From: JAIEPX01 sp963725255
Lineage (GTDB): Bacteria; Pseudomonadota; Gammaproteobacteria; JAIEPX01
Length of the DNA: 64,000 nucleotides
Assembly: GCA_963725255.1 (NCBI GenBank)
Contig: CAVRXV010000009.1
Location: 186,001-250,000 of the forward strand
Reading direction: 5' to 3'
The stretch's first letter is position 1, and each line of letters opens with the position of its first letter. Below, in pieces: positions 43,522 through 52,798 of this stretch. The notes under the pieces are model-generated. The model was not told the origin of the DNA. It saw only the letters and a list, made by a program, of their open reading frames with translations, and did no database searches. A program made the position numbers and the translations under genes.

Positions 43522-44091
43522 AATCTACCATATTACTAAAAACTCGCAAGTAGCTCTAAATCCAGTGCTAATAATTTATTTTTTCATTGCCATTTTGGCT
43601 TACTTTAAATTCCTTTATTTTTCAATGAGTTACGTAATTTCACGATTTTTGGGGCCTTACAACCTCCGCGATACACTTACCAGCCTTTGAGACATCTCTC
43701 ACAAACGATACAACCAGACTCTGCGTCCAACCCTTTAAATAGAGCAGCTAATTCACTGAAAATAAAAGAATTTTAACCAATCTACTGGGTATTGGGCCAA
43801 GATCATTGATTTCCTAATCCCTTCCAAACTTTAGTCCTCGTATGACCCTTCATTTCCTACCCTCAGTTAACTCACATCAAAAAAGAATAATATAATTCAG
43901 TAAAAAAAATTATCGCGACAAAAAATTCTTTCACAACAAAAGAAAAATACAGAATTTTTTTTACTCATTTTAATTTGCAAAACAATAATTATTTCAGACG
44001 GGATGGGTGGCTAAATAAAATTCAAAATTCTTAACCGGGAGATGCTGCTAAATGATTGTAGTTTGTGATCAAGCTACGATAAATATACTTT
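43522..44091. other. Upstream non-coding region of the Rsm-like RNA
   Basis: An AT-rich 570-nt gap without a credible gene. It should contain the promoter and activator sites of the small RNA. TTGTAAGG (minus strand, 43655-43662) and GGTAAGTG (43675-43682) resemble half-sites of the GacA box TGTAAG-N6-CTTACA, but are not arranged as that palindrome. A fragment of repeat family B (AACCGGGAGATG, 44034-44045) lies near the ppiD side. Confidence 0.4.
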
Positions 44092-44117
44092 ACCTAGATT
44101 CCAACTGCAGAATCTAG
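44092..44117 (-). terminator. Hairpin after ppiD
   Basis: CCTAGATTC (44092-44100 region) pairs with GAATCTAGG across an 8-nt loop, directly after the ppiD stop on the minus strand. No T-run follows, so terminator function is moderate. The sequence CCTAGATTCTGCAG recurs near 42456 and, diverged, near 12238, so it may be a short dispersed repeat. Confidence 0.5.
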
Positions 44118-44119
44118 GT

Positions 44120-46036
44120 TTAATAATCGTCAGAAACATCTGGCGCAGATGCAGTAGAACTCTCTGATTGTTTTTGCAACTTGTTCACTTTAGCTTTATG
44201 CCTTAAGTCCTTGACATAAATATTAAAATCCGCAGAACCATAATTGACTGCCAAAGAATTTTTAAAACTCTCACGTTGTTCAGATGTCATTGTTTTCACT
44301 TGAGCAGGAATCACTTTCTCAACACTGACTATTGCATAGTCACCCTCTGACAATGCAGTACTACCATAAGCAGCCGCTTTTTGATTAGGCGCAGGTTGAT
44401 GAAACGCAAGCTGAAGTATTTCATGATTCACTCCCTTCTCTTGTCGACTGGCTCCACTTTGCTGACGCCACACAAGATTATGAGCCCTCAATAGATCTTC
44501 GGCATTATTACCACTACGTAATTTCTCTACTATAGTATTCGCTATTTTTTCCATTGCGATTTGAGCTTGCTGACGTTTTAGTAATGCCACAATTTTATCT
44601 TTAACATTCTCAATAGGTAACACTTGTGCTGGTTGAGATGTTTTAACTCGCAGCACAACTAATCGACCATTGCCTAAATCAATGGGCGAGCTATTACTTC
44701 CTTGTTGTAAAACCTCATCACTAAATGCCGCAGAAACAATTTTAGGTGATGCTTCAAGTCCATCCTTATTTCCACGATGTGTAAACATGCCTGTAGATTT
44801 AACCGGCACACCAACAGCCTGGGCAACAGATGCCAAGGAATCAGGATGAGTAAACGCCAATTCAGCAATTTGATCACTCAATGACGTATATTCATGCTCG
44901 GCTTTTTGTTTGAGTATGGCCTCATTGACTTGAGATCGCACTGCACTTAAGGGTTGCGGTTTTGCTTCTTCCACAACCAACAATTTATACACGACAAAAC
45001 CTTCTTGTTTTTGTTGCACAGGACTCACTTGCCCCACTTTCATCGTCGTAAATAGTTTCACTAAATCCGTATTATCTTTAGCAGGACTTACCCACTGCAT
45101 TTTCACATCGGCTGGTAATTTTTGTTCCTGCCCTAATTGTTTCGATAATAATTCAACGCGGTTTTTGGCGGCTTCGATATCAGTTACTTTAGCGTCTGTA
45201 GCAATAGGAACAACCCCTTTTGCAACCTGCCATCGCATTGGACTCGCAAAAGCCATTTGATTATTTTGATAATAATCTTGCACTTCCGCATCACTGACCG
45301 TTTGTTTTGTTTTAAGCGATTCGATATTTAACTCAACATAATCAACACTGACTTGAGCTTCACTCTGATATTCTTTTTTATGGGCATCATAATAGGACTT
45401 AATATCAGCATCCTTAACCGTCACCTCTGACTCAAAATCTTTAACAGGTAATGTGACGTATTTAAAATCACGCTTTTGTTCAGCGACTTCATAGGCCTGA
45501 TCAATTTCATTCGGCAGAGCGAATGCTGTTTGAATAATCCCCTCACTGAATTGACTCACCAAGAGAGAACGCATCAAGTCCTGATAAAAGCTGTTTTCGG
45601 AATAGGAAAGATTGTAAATTAAATGCTGAAAACGATCGGGCGAAAATTTTCCATCCACTTGAAAAGCGGGCATTTGCTCGATAACGGCTTGAACAACTAA
45701 CGGACTCACAACGAATCCCGCTTTATGCACGCCCTGGTACATTACCGTGCGTAAAATTAAATCATTCAGAGCTTTTTCTCGGAGCTGCTCTTGTAATTCT
45801 GTTGTTAAACGTAATGACGTACCGTATTGATTTAACAGTTGATTTCGTTGACGATTATAAGCGGCCGTTAAATCTGACGTCCCTATTTTTTCACCATTGA
45901 CAGTTACAACTGAAGGATTGCTTCGACTACTCACAAGATAATACTGAATCCCGAATAAGGCAAACGCGAGACTAATTAATCCAATTAAAATTTTAGAAAA
46001 CCAACCAACCAGATGATTCCTAAAGTGTTGCAACAT
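44120..46036 (-). CDS. ppiD: Periplasmic folding chaperone PpiD (SurA-like)
   Basis: A 638-aa inner-membrane-anchored chaperone for outer-membrane and periplasmic proteins. One N-terminal membrane helix (WFSKILIGLISLAFALFGIQ), a SurA_N-type chaperone segment (VNGEKIGTSDLTAAYNRQRN), and a parvulin-like region around residues 260-360 (FASPMRWQVAKGVVP, VGQVSPVQQKQEGFVVYKLL) that looks degenerate. Length equals E. coli PpiD (623). ATG 46036 (MLQHFRNHLVGW) is placed just before the helix; an ATG five codons upstream is possible. Follows HU and two tRNAs as in related gammaproteobacteria. Confidence 0.92.
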   Translation of the reverse strand: MLQHFRNHLVGWFSKILIGLISLAFALFGIQYYLVSSRSNPSVVTVNGEKIGTSDLTAAYNRQRNQLLNQYGTSLRLTTELQEQLREKALNDLILRTVMYQGVHKAGFVVSPLVVQAVIEQMPAFQVDGKFSPDRFQHLIYNLSYSENSFYQDLMRSLLVSQFSEGIIQTAFALPNEIDQAYEVAEQKRDFKYVTLPVKDFESEVTVKDADIKSYYDAHKKEYQSEAQVSVDYVELNIESLKTKQTVSDAEVQDYYQNNQMAFASPMRWQVAKGVVPIATDAKVTDIEAAKNRVELLSKQLGQEQKLPADVKMQWVSPAKDNTDLVKLFTTMKVGQVSPVQQKQEGFVVYKLLVVEEAKPQPLSAVRSQVNEAILKQKAEHEYTSLSDQIAELAFTHPDSLASVAQAVGVPVKSTGMFTHRGNKDGLEASPKIVSAAFSDEVLQQGSNSSPIDLGNGRLVVLRVKTSQPAQVLPIENVKDKIVALLKRQQAQIAMEKIANTIVEKLRSGNNAEDLLRAHNLVWRQQSGASRQEKGVNHEILQLAFHQPAPNQKAAAYGSTALSEGDYAIVSVEKVIPAQVKTMTSEQRESFKNSLAVNYGSADFNIYVKDLRHKAKVNKLQKQSESSTASAPDVSDDY

Positions 46037-46090
46037 AATCAGAGACCTCATTCAGATTGTACGGACTAGCCTAATACCCAAGCTCTATAC

Positions 46091-46115
46091 AAAAAACGCG
46101 CCCTAAGACGCGTTT
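46091..46115 (-). terminator. Terminator after the tRNA-Asp gene
   Basis: On the minus strand AAACGCG, 8-nt loop, CGCGTTT followed by a run of T (46091-46115). It ends transcription of the HU/tRNA group before ppiD. Confidence 0.75.
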
Positions 46116-46127
46116 GATGTTTCAATT

Positions 46128-46204
46128 TGGCGGAGTGGACGGGACTCGAACCCGCGACCCCCGGCGTGACAGGCCGGTATTCTAACCAACTGAACTACCA
46201 CTCC
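46128..46204 (-). tRNA. tRNA-Asp (GUC)
   Basis: 77 nt with encoded CCA. Acceptor GGAGTGG pairs with CCACTCC, discriminator G. D-loop AGTTCAGTTGGTTAGAA, anticodon loop CTGTCAC (GUC), T-arm GTCGCGGGTTCGAGTCCCG. All arms fold. Confidence 0.95.
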
Positions 46205-46209
46205 TAAAA

Positions 46210-46285
46210 TGGTGGGTGCTGAGGGGATCGAACCCCCGACATTCGCCTTGTAAGGGCGACGCTCTACCAGCTGAGCTAAGCACCC
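46210..46285 (-). tRNA. tRNA-Val (UAC)
   Basis: 76 nt with encoded CCA. Acceptor GGGTGCT pairs with AGCACCC, discriminator A. D-arm AGCTCAGCTGGTAGAGC, anticodon loop CTTACAA (UAC), T-arm GTCGGGGGTTCGATCCCC. Lies 5 nt upstream of tRNA-Asp on the same strand; probably one precursor. Confidence 0.95.
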
Positions 46286-46347
46286 AAAAATGCTTCATCC
46301 AAGCAACAGCTGGATTGAACATTTATCAGGACTAAAGTGCAATACAA

Positions 46348-46626
46348 TTATTTTGTATTAACTTCATCCTTCAACTGTTTACCAGCAACAAACTTAGGCA
46401 CTCTTGCCTTTTTAATTTGAATCTTTTCACCGGTTTGTGGATTACGCCCTTCACGTGCAGCACGATCAGCCGTTTTAAAAGTTCCAAATCCAACCAGTGT
46501 AACAGTTTCACCTGATTTTAAAGTGCTGACCACAGCACCTGTAAATGCGTCTAATGCATCGCCTGCTTGACGTTTAGAAATGCCAGCTTGTGATGCAATT
46601 GCATTGATTAAATCTTCTTTGTTCAT
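46348..46626 (-). CDS. hupB: DNA-binding protein HU (beta type)
   Basis: A 92-aa nucleoid protein: MNKEDLINAIASQAGISKRQ, then GFGTFKTADRAAREGRNPQT in the DNA-binding arm and KARVPKFVAGKQLKDEVN at the end. Normal length. Shares orientation with the two tRNA genes and ppiD, an order like hupB-(tRNA)-ppiD of other gammaproteobacteria. Confidence 0.95.
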   Translation of the reverse strand: MNKEDLINAIASQAGISKRQAGDALDAFTGAVVSTLKSGETVTLVGFGTFKTADRAAREGRNPQTGEKIQIKKARVPKFVAGKQLKDEVNTK

Positions 46627-46854
46627 AATCTTTACTGCCCTCTTCCATTGATAAAACGCGGGCAGCGAAACGCTTACCCGTCCCAGTCCTGGCGTTTATA
46701 CCAATAGGAGGCACTCACAGTCAAGCGATGTTTGTCGAAACAGTGTTTTTTCACTCGAATGTTTTAATAGCCTCGCATTCAGTAAGAAGATTTGTTAGTC
46801 TATTGCTCGAACCAATGATTGGTTTTTTACAAACAAAACACACAGAGGATTACC

Positions 46855-48369
46855 ATGTCACGAGCTAAATTGCCTTTGAAAGAATCGATAGAATTGTTCG
46901 AGCGTGCTATTACATTCCCAAGCGATGAAGCGCTATATTTTCAGCTCGAAGGACTCGAAGATAGAACTAAATTTGCGATTGCTCAATGGTGCCGAAATGA
47001 GGACGGGTATTCCCTACTTCACGCACTGGTTTACAGATGGAGCAATGATATTCGAGGCCGGCTCCTTGATTTTCTATTAAACAAGGGCGCCAGTAAAAAT
47101 ATCGATGTTTATCATCAGTTTGCACCGACATGTTACCTTACTCCATTAACTTATGCTGCGCTTCTAACTACAGATAAAAAACTTCTAAATCGCTTACTTG
47201 AGATTTCTCATCACCGTGCCGATATTCTTCGAGATGCACTGGATCAGAGAGACGCAAGTTCACTAGTTGAATCATTTCTCGCTGATTATGAAGAGATAAG
47301 AAATTCCGTCAATTCGCCAAGCCAAGAAAATCGACCAGCGCCTCTTCTAAAAGCCGCCCGAAAACGTAATTTAAAGGCATTCAATCATTTAATTCGCACA
47401 AAAAATAATGGTGGTACTGCTGATCCGACTATCCTCACGGTAGATGGGAATAACATTCTTCACGAAATGGTTTTAGGTATTGCTGAAAATAATCCTGATG
47501 GTACAGCACCGCTTTCAGATGAAGATCAAGACTTTTTTGAAAGGCTCTTAACTAGTCGTGATTGTAAAGCGAATCCCTTTGCAAAAAATAACGCTGGAAA
47601 ATCTCCCATCACCCTCGCCTGCGAATTGGGTCAAAATGCATTAATTGCGCGCTTTTTCCAAATAAAGGGATTCCAGTTTGGATTTACAGCAGAATCAAAT
47701 TGTCAGATTGAAGCTGTAAAAAGTAAAATTACCAAACTACCAAACAGCAAATTGAAAGATCAATTAATGTCAAACCTTGAACAATTCACAGAAGACCTTA
47801 ATAAAATTAAACTTGCTGACCTCAGCCTACATATTCCTGTTAAAACAGTATGTTCCGTTGAAGAGTTAATTGAGACTGTTAAAAAGATTTCTAAAATAAC
47901 GGGGCTTCTTTTTGAGTTAGAAAAACTTACTGATTCGTTATCTTCCGCAAAAACCCCCGATGATTTTAATAACGCCAAAAACACATTCGTTCAAAATTGC
48001 GAAGGTAAATTGTACTCTGAGAAAGTTCAAGATCGTTATAATGCTTTGATCGGTGTTCTCATCGGTCTAGTCATTGCTGCGGTAATTGTCAGTACCTTAC
48101 TACTCTTCGCCACCGGGGGGATTGCTACTTTTGGGGCCGCTAAAATTATTTCCTTCGTCGCCGAAAACATTGCCATTTCACTCGCCGGAGGCGCAGTTGC
48201 AGCCTTTATCGTAGGCAGTCTTGGATATTGTGGTTACCATTACAGCGATGCGGCTACCTGGCGTGCGGACTTCTTCGCTGCCGGCTCTGCGGTCGAGACT
48301 CATGTCGAAAACACTTTCGCTCCAACGTACGATGACGATGGTTCAGTCCCTTTAATTCAGAGTAAATAA
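46855..48369 (+). CDS. Ankyrin-repeat protein with C-terminal membrane hairpin
   Basis: A 504-aa protein. The first ~300 residues contain degenerate ankyrin repeats (DGYSLLHALVYRWSND, RLLDFLLNKGASKNIDV, TPLTYAALLTTDKKLLNRLL, NILHEMVLGIAENN, SPITLACELGQNALIARFFQ). A helical region (~300-400) follows, then two hydrophobic helices (LIGVLIGLVIAAVIVSTLLL and ISLAGGAVAAFIVGSLGYCG) and a short acidic tail. Ankyrin plus terminal membrane hairpin is common among intracellular-bacterial effectors; secretion is inference. ATG 46855 with GAGGA at 6 nt replaces the frame start at 46819. Confidence 0.78.
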   Translation: MSRAKLPLKESIELFERAITFPSDEALYFQLEGLEDRTKFAIAQWCRNEDGYSLLHALVYRWSNDIRGRLLDFLLNKGASKNIDVYHQFAPTCYLTPLTYAALLTTDKKLLNRLLEISHHRADILRDALDQRDASSLVESFLADYEEIRNSVNSPSQENRPAPLLKAARKRNLKAFNHLIRTKNNGGTADPTILTVDGNNILHEMVLGIAENNPDGTAPLSDEDQDFFERLLTSRDCKANPFAKNNAGKSPITLACELGQNALIARFFQIKGFQFGFTAESNCQIEAVKSKITKLPNSKLKDQLMSNLEQFTEDLNKIKLADLSLHIPVKTVCSVEELIETVKKISKITGLLFELEKLTDSLSSAKTPDDFNNAKNTFVQNCEGKLYSEKVQDRYNALIGVLIGLVIAAVIVSTLLLFATGGIATFGAAKIISFVAENIAISLAGGAVAAFIVGSLGYCGYHYSDAATWRADFFAAGSAVETHVENTFAPTYDDDGSVPLIQSK

Positions 48370-48447
48370 AGACCAAGGGAATCTAAGATAAGGAGTTGGA
48401 CTGTAACGGCGATTGCGAGAGCGCAGCGAATAAAAAATTCTTTTTAA

Positions 48448-48927
48448 TCAACGGATTACGAAGCGTCTTCTATAGTCACGCATGAGGATAAAAATCCACG
48501 GCCACAAAAGCCCCGTCGTAATCGACGGCACCCAAAACTGCCATGACAAAGGCGCCTGCCCCATCAACCCCTGCATCCAAAACAACAACACCAAATAACA
48601 CAACGACAACAAAACAATCACACCCACCTGCTGCCACATCGGAAACAACCGAATACGCGTATACAACTTACTGATCACAAAAACCGCCACCGTCAAACCC
48701 AACGCATTCTCACCCAACAACGTCCCCAGCAAAACATCCAACAAAATTCCCACACACCACGCCGCCCCAATACTAAAACGCTCTGGCAATGCCAAAGACC
48801 AATAAAAAACCACAGCCGGCACCCACAACGGTCGGACCCACCCAGCCCAAAACGGCAAAGGCAAAATCGTCAACATCATCGCAATGACAATCGACAAAAT
48901 AATAAAAAACCAAGAACGAAAAATCAT
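48448..48927 (-). CDS. mreD: Rod shape-determining protein MreD
   Basis: A 159-aa inner-membrane protein with about five helices (MIFRSWFFIILSIVIAMMLT start; PLPFWAGWVRPLWVPAVVFY, GILLDVLLGTLLGENALGLT as in other MreDs). Scaffold of the elongasome with MreC and RodA. 16 nt after mreC. ATG 48927 has GAGTGGG upstream; a GTG at 48939 is possible. Confidence 0.92.
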   Translation of the reverse strand: MIFRSWFFIILSIVIAMMLTILPLPFWAGWVRPLWVPAVVFYWSLALPERFSIGAAWCVGILLDVLLGTLLGENALGLTVAVFVISKLYTRIRLFPMWQQVGVIVLLSLCYLVLLFWMQGLMGQAPLSWQFWVPSITTGLLWPWIFILMRDYRRRFVIR

Positions 48928-48943
48928 TGAATAACCCACTCAA

Positions 48944-49765
48944 TTACCCACTCGGCCAGACTAACAAAACCTGACGACTACTATCCAAATGAGCACTCGG
49001 ATAAACCGTAATCTGCGAAAAACGCTCCCCTGGTCTATGGACCACCTCAGAAACCACACCTACAGGATAAGAAACAGGAAACCGATTCCCTAAACCTGAA
49101 GTCTCCAACGAATCACCCACCTGAAAATCGGCTGTATCAGGCACAAACAACAACTGCAAATCATTACTCACACCCTGTCCTGTTGCAATCGCTCGACTGC
49201 CCGTTCGAGTACTTTGCACAGGCACCGCACTGCGAGAATCCGAAATTAACAACACCCGACTCGAATCATGACTTACCTCAATCACCTGCCCCATCACTCC
49301 ATACGAATCCAATACCGCCTGCCCCACCACCACATGATCCTTCTGCCCTCTATTTAAAACCACCTGCCGAGTAAAAGGTGCTAAATCAACCGCTAACAAT
49401 TCAGCCACCAACATCTTACCACTGACCTTTTGCGAAGCTCCAAGCAGTGCACGTAACTGATCATTTTCCTGATGAAGTGCCTCCAACTTCTGAAGCTTTG
49501 CACGCAAAATCAACTGCTCCGTTTTCAAATTAATATTTTCAGCCGCATAATTTTGTTGCTCAGAAAGATTATTTTGAACCCAATTAATAAGACGTGCCGG
49601 AGTATCCACCATCGTTCGTATAGGTGAAATAAAAGAGGTTAAAACGGAACGTGATTGAGCAAGATATTGATACTGATGATCAACCACCATCAGTACCAAT
49701 GAAGCTATCACTAGAGCTACTAAGCGCAAGCTAAGTAGCGAATCTCGTTTGAATAAAACCTTAAT
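48944..49765 (-). CDS. mreC: Rod shape-determining protein MreC, probably starting at ATT
   Basis: A bitopic membrane protein that links MreB to periplasmic wall enzymes. Only a TTG at 49729 is a conventional start, giving a product that begins inside the membrane helix (RLVALVIASLVLMVVDHQYQ). Twelve more codons upstream in frame read KVLFKRDSLLSLRLVALV, the basic N-terminus expected of MreC. At 49765 an ATT lies exactly 7 nt after AAAGGAG. A start at ATT is therefore proposed, 273 aa. The body has a coiled coil (residues ~65-105) and the beta domain with GQAVLDSYGVMGQVIEVSHD and YPVGVVSEVV. Confidence 0.85.
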   Translation of the reverse strand: MKVLFKRDSLLSLRLVALVIASLVLMVVDHQYQYLAQSRSVLTSFISPIRTMVDTPARLINWVQNNLSEQQNYAAENINLKTEQLILRAKLQKLEALHQENDQLRALLGASQKVSGKMLVAELLAVDLAPFTRQVVLNRGQKDHVVVGQAVLDSYGVMGQVIEVSHDSSRVLLISDSRSAVPVQSTRTGSRAIATGQGVSNDLQLLFVPDTADFQVGDSLETSGLGNRFPVSYPVGVVSEVVHRPGERFSQITVYPSAHLDSSRQVLLVWPSG

Positions 49766-49779
49766 AACGCTACTCCTTT
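49763..49779 (-). promoter_or_regulatory. Ribosome-binding site and ATT start of mreC
   Basis: Minus strand: AAAGGAG (49773-49779), 7-nt spacer, ATT (49763-49765). The in-frame region is closed by TAA at 49784-49786 and contains no ATG, GTG or TTG before 49729, where no ribosome-binding site is seen. Confidence 0.6.
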
Positions 49780-49790
49780 CGCCTTACGGA

Positions 49791-50834
49791 TCAATCGCTT
49801 GCAAGAAATCCTTCGCCTAATTTATCAATCAATTCCAGCGCTCGACCACCTCCAAGCGCAACGCAAGTCAGTGGATCCTCAGCGACGATCACAGGCAATC
49901 CAGTTTCTTCCATTAACAATCGATCGAGATCTTTCAGCAAGGCACCACCACCAGTTAAAACCATACCCGTTTCTGCAATATCCGAGGCTAATTCAGGAGG
50001 TGATTGCTCAAGAGCACTACGTACTGCACCAATAATACCCGACAACGGTTCTTGTAAAGCTTCAAGAATTTCATTGCTATTCAATGTGAAACTACGCGGG
50101 ACTCCTTCGGCCAAGTTTCGACCACGCACATCGATCTCGCGCACTTCCGTACTCGGAAATGCGGCGCCTAATTCATGTTTAATTCGTTCTGCGGTTGCAT
50201 CACCAATTAATGTTCCGTAATTACGACGAACATAATTCACGATGGCTTCATCAAATCGATCGCCACCAATACGCACAGACGCTGAATACACTATACCACT
50301 CAGTGATATGATAGCGACTTCAGTCGTACCACCACCAATATCCACCACCATTGATCCGCGCGCTTCTTCCACAGGCAAACCAGCACCCATTGCTGCGGCC
50401 ATCGGTTCTTCAATTAAAAACACCTCTCTCGCGCCGGCTCCCATCGCAGATTCACGAATCGCACGACGTTCTACTTGAGTTGAACCACAAGGCACACACA
50501 CCAATACTCGAGGACTGGGTTTTAAAAAGCGATTTTGATGCACTTTACTTATAAAGTGCTGTAACATTTTTTCTGTAATATTAAAATCAGCAATCACACC
50601 ATCTTTTAACGGTCGCGTTGCCGTAATATTTGCGGGTGTTCGTCCCAACATGCGTTTTGCTTCTAATCCTACAGCAACCACAACATTGCCCGAACTGCCA
50701 TCTCCTCGACGAACCGCCACCACAGAAGGTTCATTCAGCACAATACCTTGGTTTGGTACATAAATTAATGTATTGGCTGTACCTAAATCGATTGATAGAT
50801 CATTTGAGAATCTGCCACGAAAACCTTTAAACAT
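49791..50834 (-). CDS. mreB: Rod shape-determining protein MreB
   Basis: Actin-like filament protein that guides lateral wall synthesis. 347 aa: FSNDLSIDLGTANTLIYVPN, VCVPCGSTQVERRAIRESAM, EEPMAAAMGAGLPVEE, VVDIGGGTTEVAIISLSGIV and MVLTGGGALLKDLDRLL, the full set of actin-fold motifs. ATG 50834 with GAGGT 8 nt upstream, instead of the 20-codon longer frame. First gene of mreBCD. Confidence 0.97.
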   Translation of the reverse strand: MFKGFRGRFSNDLSIDLGTANTLIYVPNQGIVLNEPSVVAVRRGDGSSGNVVVAVGLEAKRMLGRTPANITATRPLKDGVIADFNITEKMLQHFISKVHQNRFLKPSPRVLVCVPCGSTQVERRAIRESAMGAGAREVFLIEEPMAAAMGAGLPVEEARGSMVVDIGGGTTEVAIISLSGIVYSASVRIGGDRFDEAIVNYVRRNYGTLIGDATAERIKHELGAAFPSTEVREIDVRGRNLAEGVPRSFTLNSNEILEALQEPLSGIIGAVRSALEQSPPELASDIAETGMVLTGGGALLKDLDRLLMEETGLPVIVAEDPLTCVALGGGRALELIDKLGEGFLASD

Positions 50835-50945
50835 CTTCTTACCTCTTTGTAAAACTCGATTTAACCTGGTATGTGATACCCAAGCTGTGTGCAAACTCTA
50901 GCGGAAAAACAGTATAAAGAGAAGAGGAAAATGAAGGGAAAAAAT

Positions 50946-50985
50946 GAATGCGGCAGATCTTAGATTTGACCCCTTTCCCCTAAAT
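50946..50985. repeat. Family A half copy between mreB and gatC
   Basis: GCGGCAGATCTTAGATTTGA then CCCCTTTCCCCTAAAT, similar to the half copy at 2400-2443. It lies in the divergent mreB/gatC promoter region, 36 nt before the gatC start. Confidence 0.65.
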
Positions 50986-51020
50986 CTCTATACTCACTTT
51001 TTTATCAATGGAACAAGCCC

Positions 51021-51335
51021 ATGGCTCTCACTGAATCCGACGTCAAAAATGTTGCACATCTCGCGCGCATTGCTCTAACACCGAATGAAATTCCCACGCA
51101 CGTAAAAAATCTCTCTAAAATTCTTGAGCTCGTTGAACAAATGAATGCCGTCGACACCACAGGCATCGAACCCATGGCACACCCCCAAGACATCACTCAG
51201 CCTCTTAGAGAAGACGTTGTTACTGAAACGAACCAACGTGAAAAAATGCAACGCTGTGCTCCGCTCACTGAAGCAGGACTTTATCTCGTACCCAAAGTGA
51301 TCGAAGATCGCATTGCTGAAACTACAGAATCTTAA
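51021..51335 (+). CDS. gatC: Glu/Asp-tRNA amidotransferase subunit GatC
   Basis: Small subunit that links GatA and GatB. 104 aa: LTESDVKNVAHLARIALTPN, EQMNAVDTTGIEPMAHPQDI and LREDVVTETNQREKMQRCAP, as in bacterial GatC (~95-100 aa). Opens the gatCAB operon; gatA follows after 8 nt. Confidence 0.95.
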   Translation: MALTESDVKNVAHLARIALTPNEIPTHVKNLSKILELVEQMNAVDTTGIEPMAHPQDITQPLREDVVTETNQREKMQRCAPLTEAGLYLVPKVIEDRIAETTES

Positions 51336-51343
51336 GGATTATC

Positions 51344-52798
51344 ATGAGCTTAGAAAATAAAACTCTAGCAGAACTTTCACATGATCTTGCGGCAAAAAAA
51401 ATTTCCAGCGTCGAAGTCACTCAATTTTATTTGGATCGAATCGCTCAACATAATCCAGTACTAAATGCTTTTATTACGGTATGCAATGAATCGGCATTAG
51501 CCGCAGCCAAAGAAGCTGACAAAAAAATCGCCAGCGGTCAAGCGGGCCCTCTTACCGGTATACCCTATGCCCACAAAGATATTTTTTGCACGGACGGCAT
51601 TAAAACTTCGTGCGGATCCAAAATGCTCGATAACTTCATCGCGCCTTACGATGCAACTGTCACTACTAAATTCAAAAACGCTGGTATGGTGATGGTCGGA
51701 AAAACCAATATGGATGAATTTGCGATGGGCTCATCCAACGAAAATAGTTTTTACGGCCCCGTGAAAAATCCTTGGGATCTTACCCGAATTCCTGGTGGAT
51801 CATCAGGAGGATCTGCAGCTGCAGTCGCAGCACGATTAATACCTGCTGCAACCGGAACAGACACCGGCGGCTCGATTCGTCAGCCTGCGTCTATGTGCAA
51901 CATTACGGGCATCAAACCAACCTACGGAAGAGTCTCCCGTTTTGGAATGATCGCTTTCGCATCCAGTCTTGATCAAGGCGGCCCTTTTGCGCAAACCTCT
52001 GAAGATACAGCACTCCTTTTAAATGTGATGGCCGGGCACGATGAAAAAGACTCAACGAGCGTGAATAGAGATGTTCCCGATTACACAGCTGATTTAAATA
52101 AACCTCTAGCAGGCCTCACAATTGGTTTTCCCAAAGAACATTTCGCCAGCGGACTCGAAAACGATGTCTCTGTTGTTATTCAAGAAGCCATCAATGAATT
52201 AAAAAAAATGGGCGCAACAGTTAAAGAAATTAGTTTGCCCAACACGCATCTTGCGGTCCCTGCGTATTATGTGATTGCACCTGCAGAATGCTCTTCTAAT
52301 TTAGCGCGCTTTGACGGTGTTCGTTATGGTTATCGTTGTGAAAATCCCAAAAATCTAGACGACCTGTATTGTCGTAGTCGCGGCGAAGGATTTGGGCAAG
52401 AAATTAAACGGCGCATTATAGTTGGAACTTATGCATTATCATCAGGTTATTACGATGCGTATTATTTAAGAGCGCAAAAAATTCGACGACTCATCTGCAA
52501 CGATTATCAAAATGCGTTTAATTCAGTTGATATTATAGTAGGTCCAACAGCGCCCTCGCCCGCTTTCAAATTGGGTGAAAAAGTAGATGATCCTGTGAGC
52601 ATGTATCTTTCAGATATTTATACCATTGGTGTAAATCTTGCCGGATTACCAGGAATGTCGATCCCGGCTGGCTTCGCGAGAAGTTGTCCTGTTGGTTTAC
52701 AATTAATCGCTAACTACTTTGAAGAATCTCGATTATTTAATGTCGCTCATCAGTTCCAACAAGCAACTGATTGGCACAGCAAAAGGTGTCAGATCTAG
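51344..52798 (+). CDS. gatA: Glu/Asp-tRNA amidotransferase subunit GatA
   Basis: Glutaminase/amidase subunit that releases ammonia for tRNA-bound Glu or Asp. The 484-aa product has the Ser-cisSer-Lys triad: Lys in IPYAHKDIFCTDG, SSNE and RIPGGSSGGSAAAVAARLI plus TGTDTGGSIRQPAS. It ends TDWHSKRCQI: the final RCQI and the TAG stop are encoded by a family A half repeat (AGGTGTCAGATCTAG, 52784-52798), so the native last codons were replaced. GatA proteins normally end shortly after TDWH, so activity is probably intact. Confidence 0.96.
   Translation: MSLENKTLAELSHDLAAKKISSVEVTQFYLDRIAQHNPVLNAFITVCNESALAAAKEADKKIASGQAGPLTGIPYAHKDIFCTDGIKTSCGSKMLDNFIAPYDATVTTKFKNAGMVMVGKTNMDEFAMGSSNENSFYGPVKNPWDLTRIPGGSSGGSAAAVAARLIPAATGTDTGGSIRQPASMCNITGIKPTYGRVSRFGMIAFASSLDQGGPFAQTSEDTALLLNVMAGHDEKDSTSVNRDVPDYTADLNKPLAGLTIGFPKEHFASGLENDVSVVIQEAINELKKMGATVKEISLPNTHLAVPAYYVIAPAECSSNLARFDGVRYGYRCENPKNLDDLYCRSRGEGFGQEIKRRIIVGTYALSSGYYDAYYLRAQKIRRLICNDYQNAFNSVDIIVGPTAPSPAFKLGEKVDDPVSMYLSDIYTIGVNLAGLPGMSIPAGFARSCPVGLQLIANYFEESRLFNVAHQFQQATDWHSKRCQI

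Noticed and set aside
43655..43682. GacA/LetA box upstream of the Rsm-like RNA
   Set aside because: Two TGTAAG-like half-sites are present but in the same orientation and with wrong spacing for TGTAAG-N6-CTTACA, so not called as a site.
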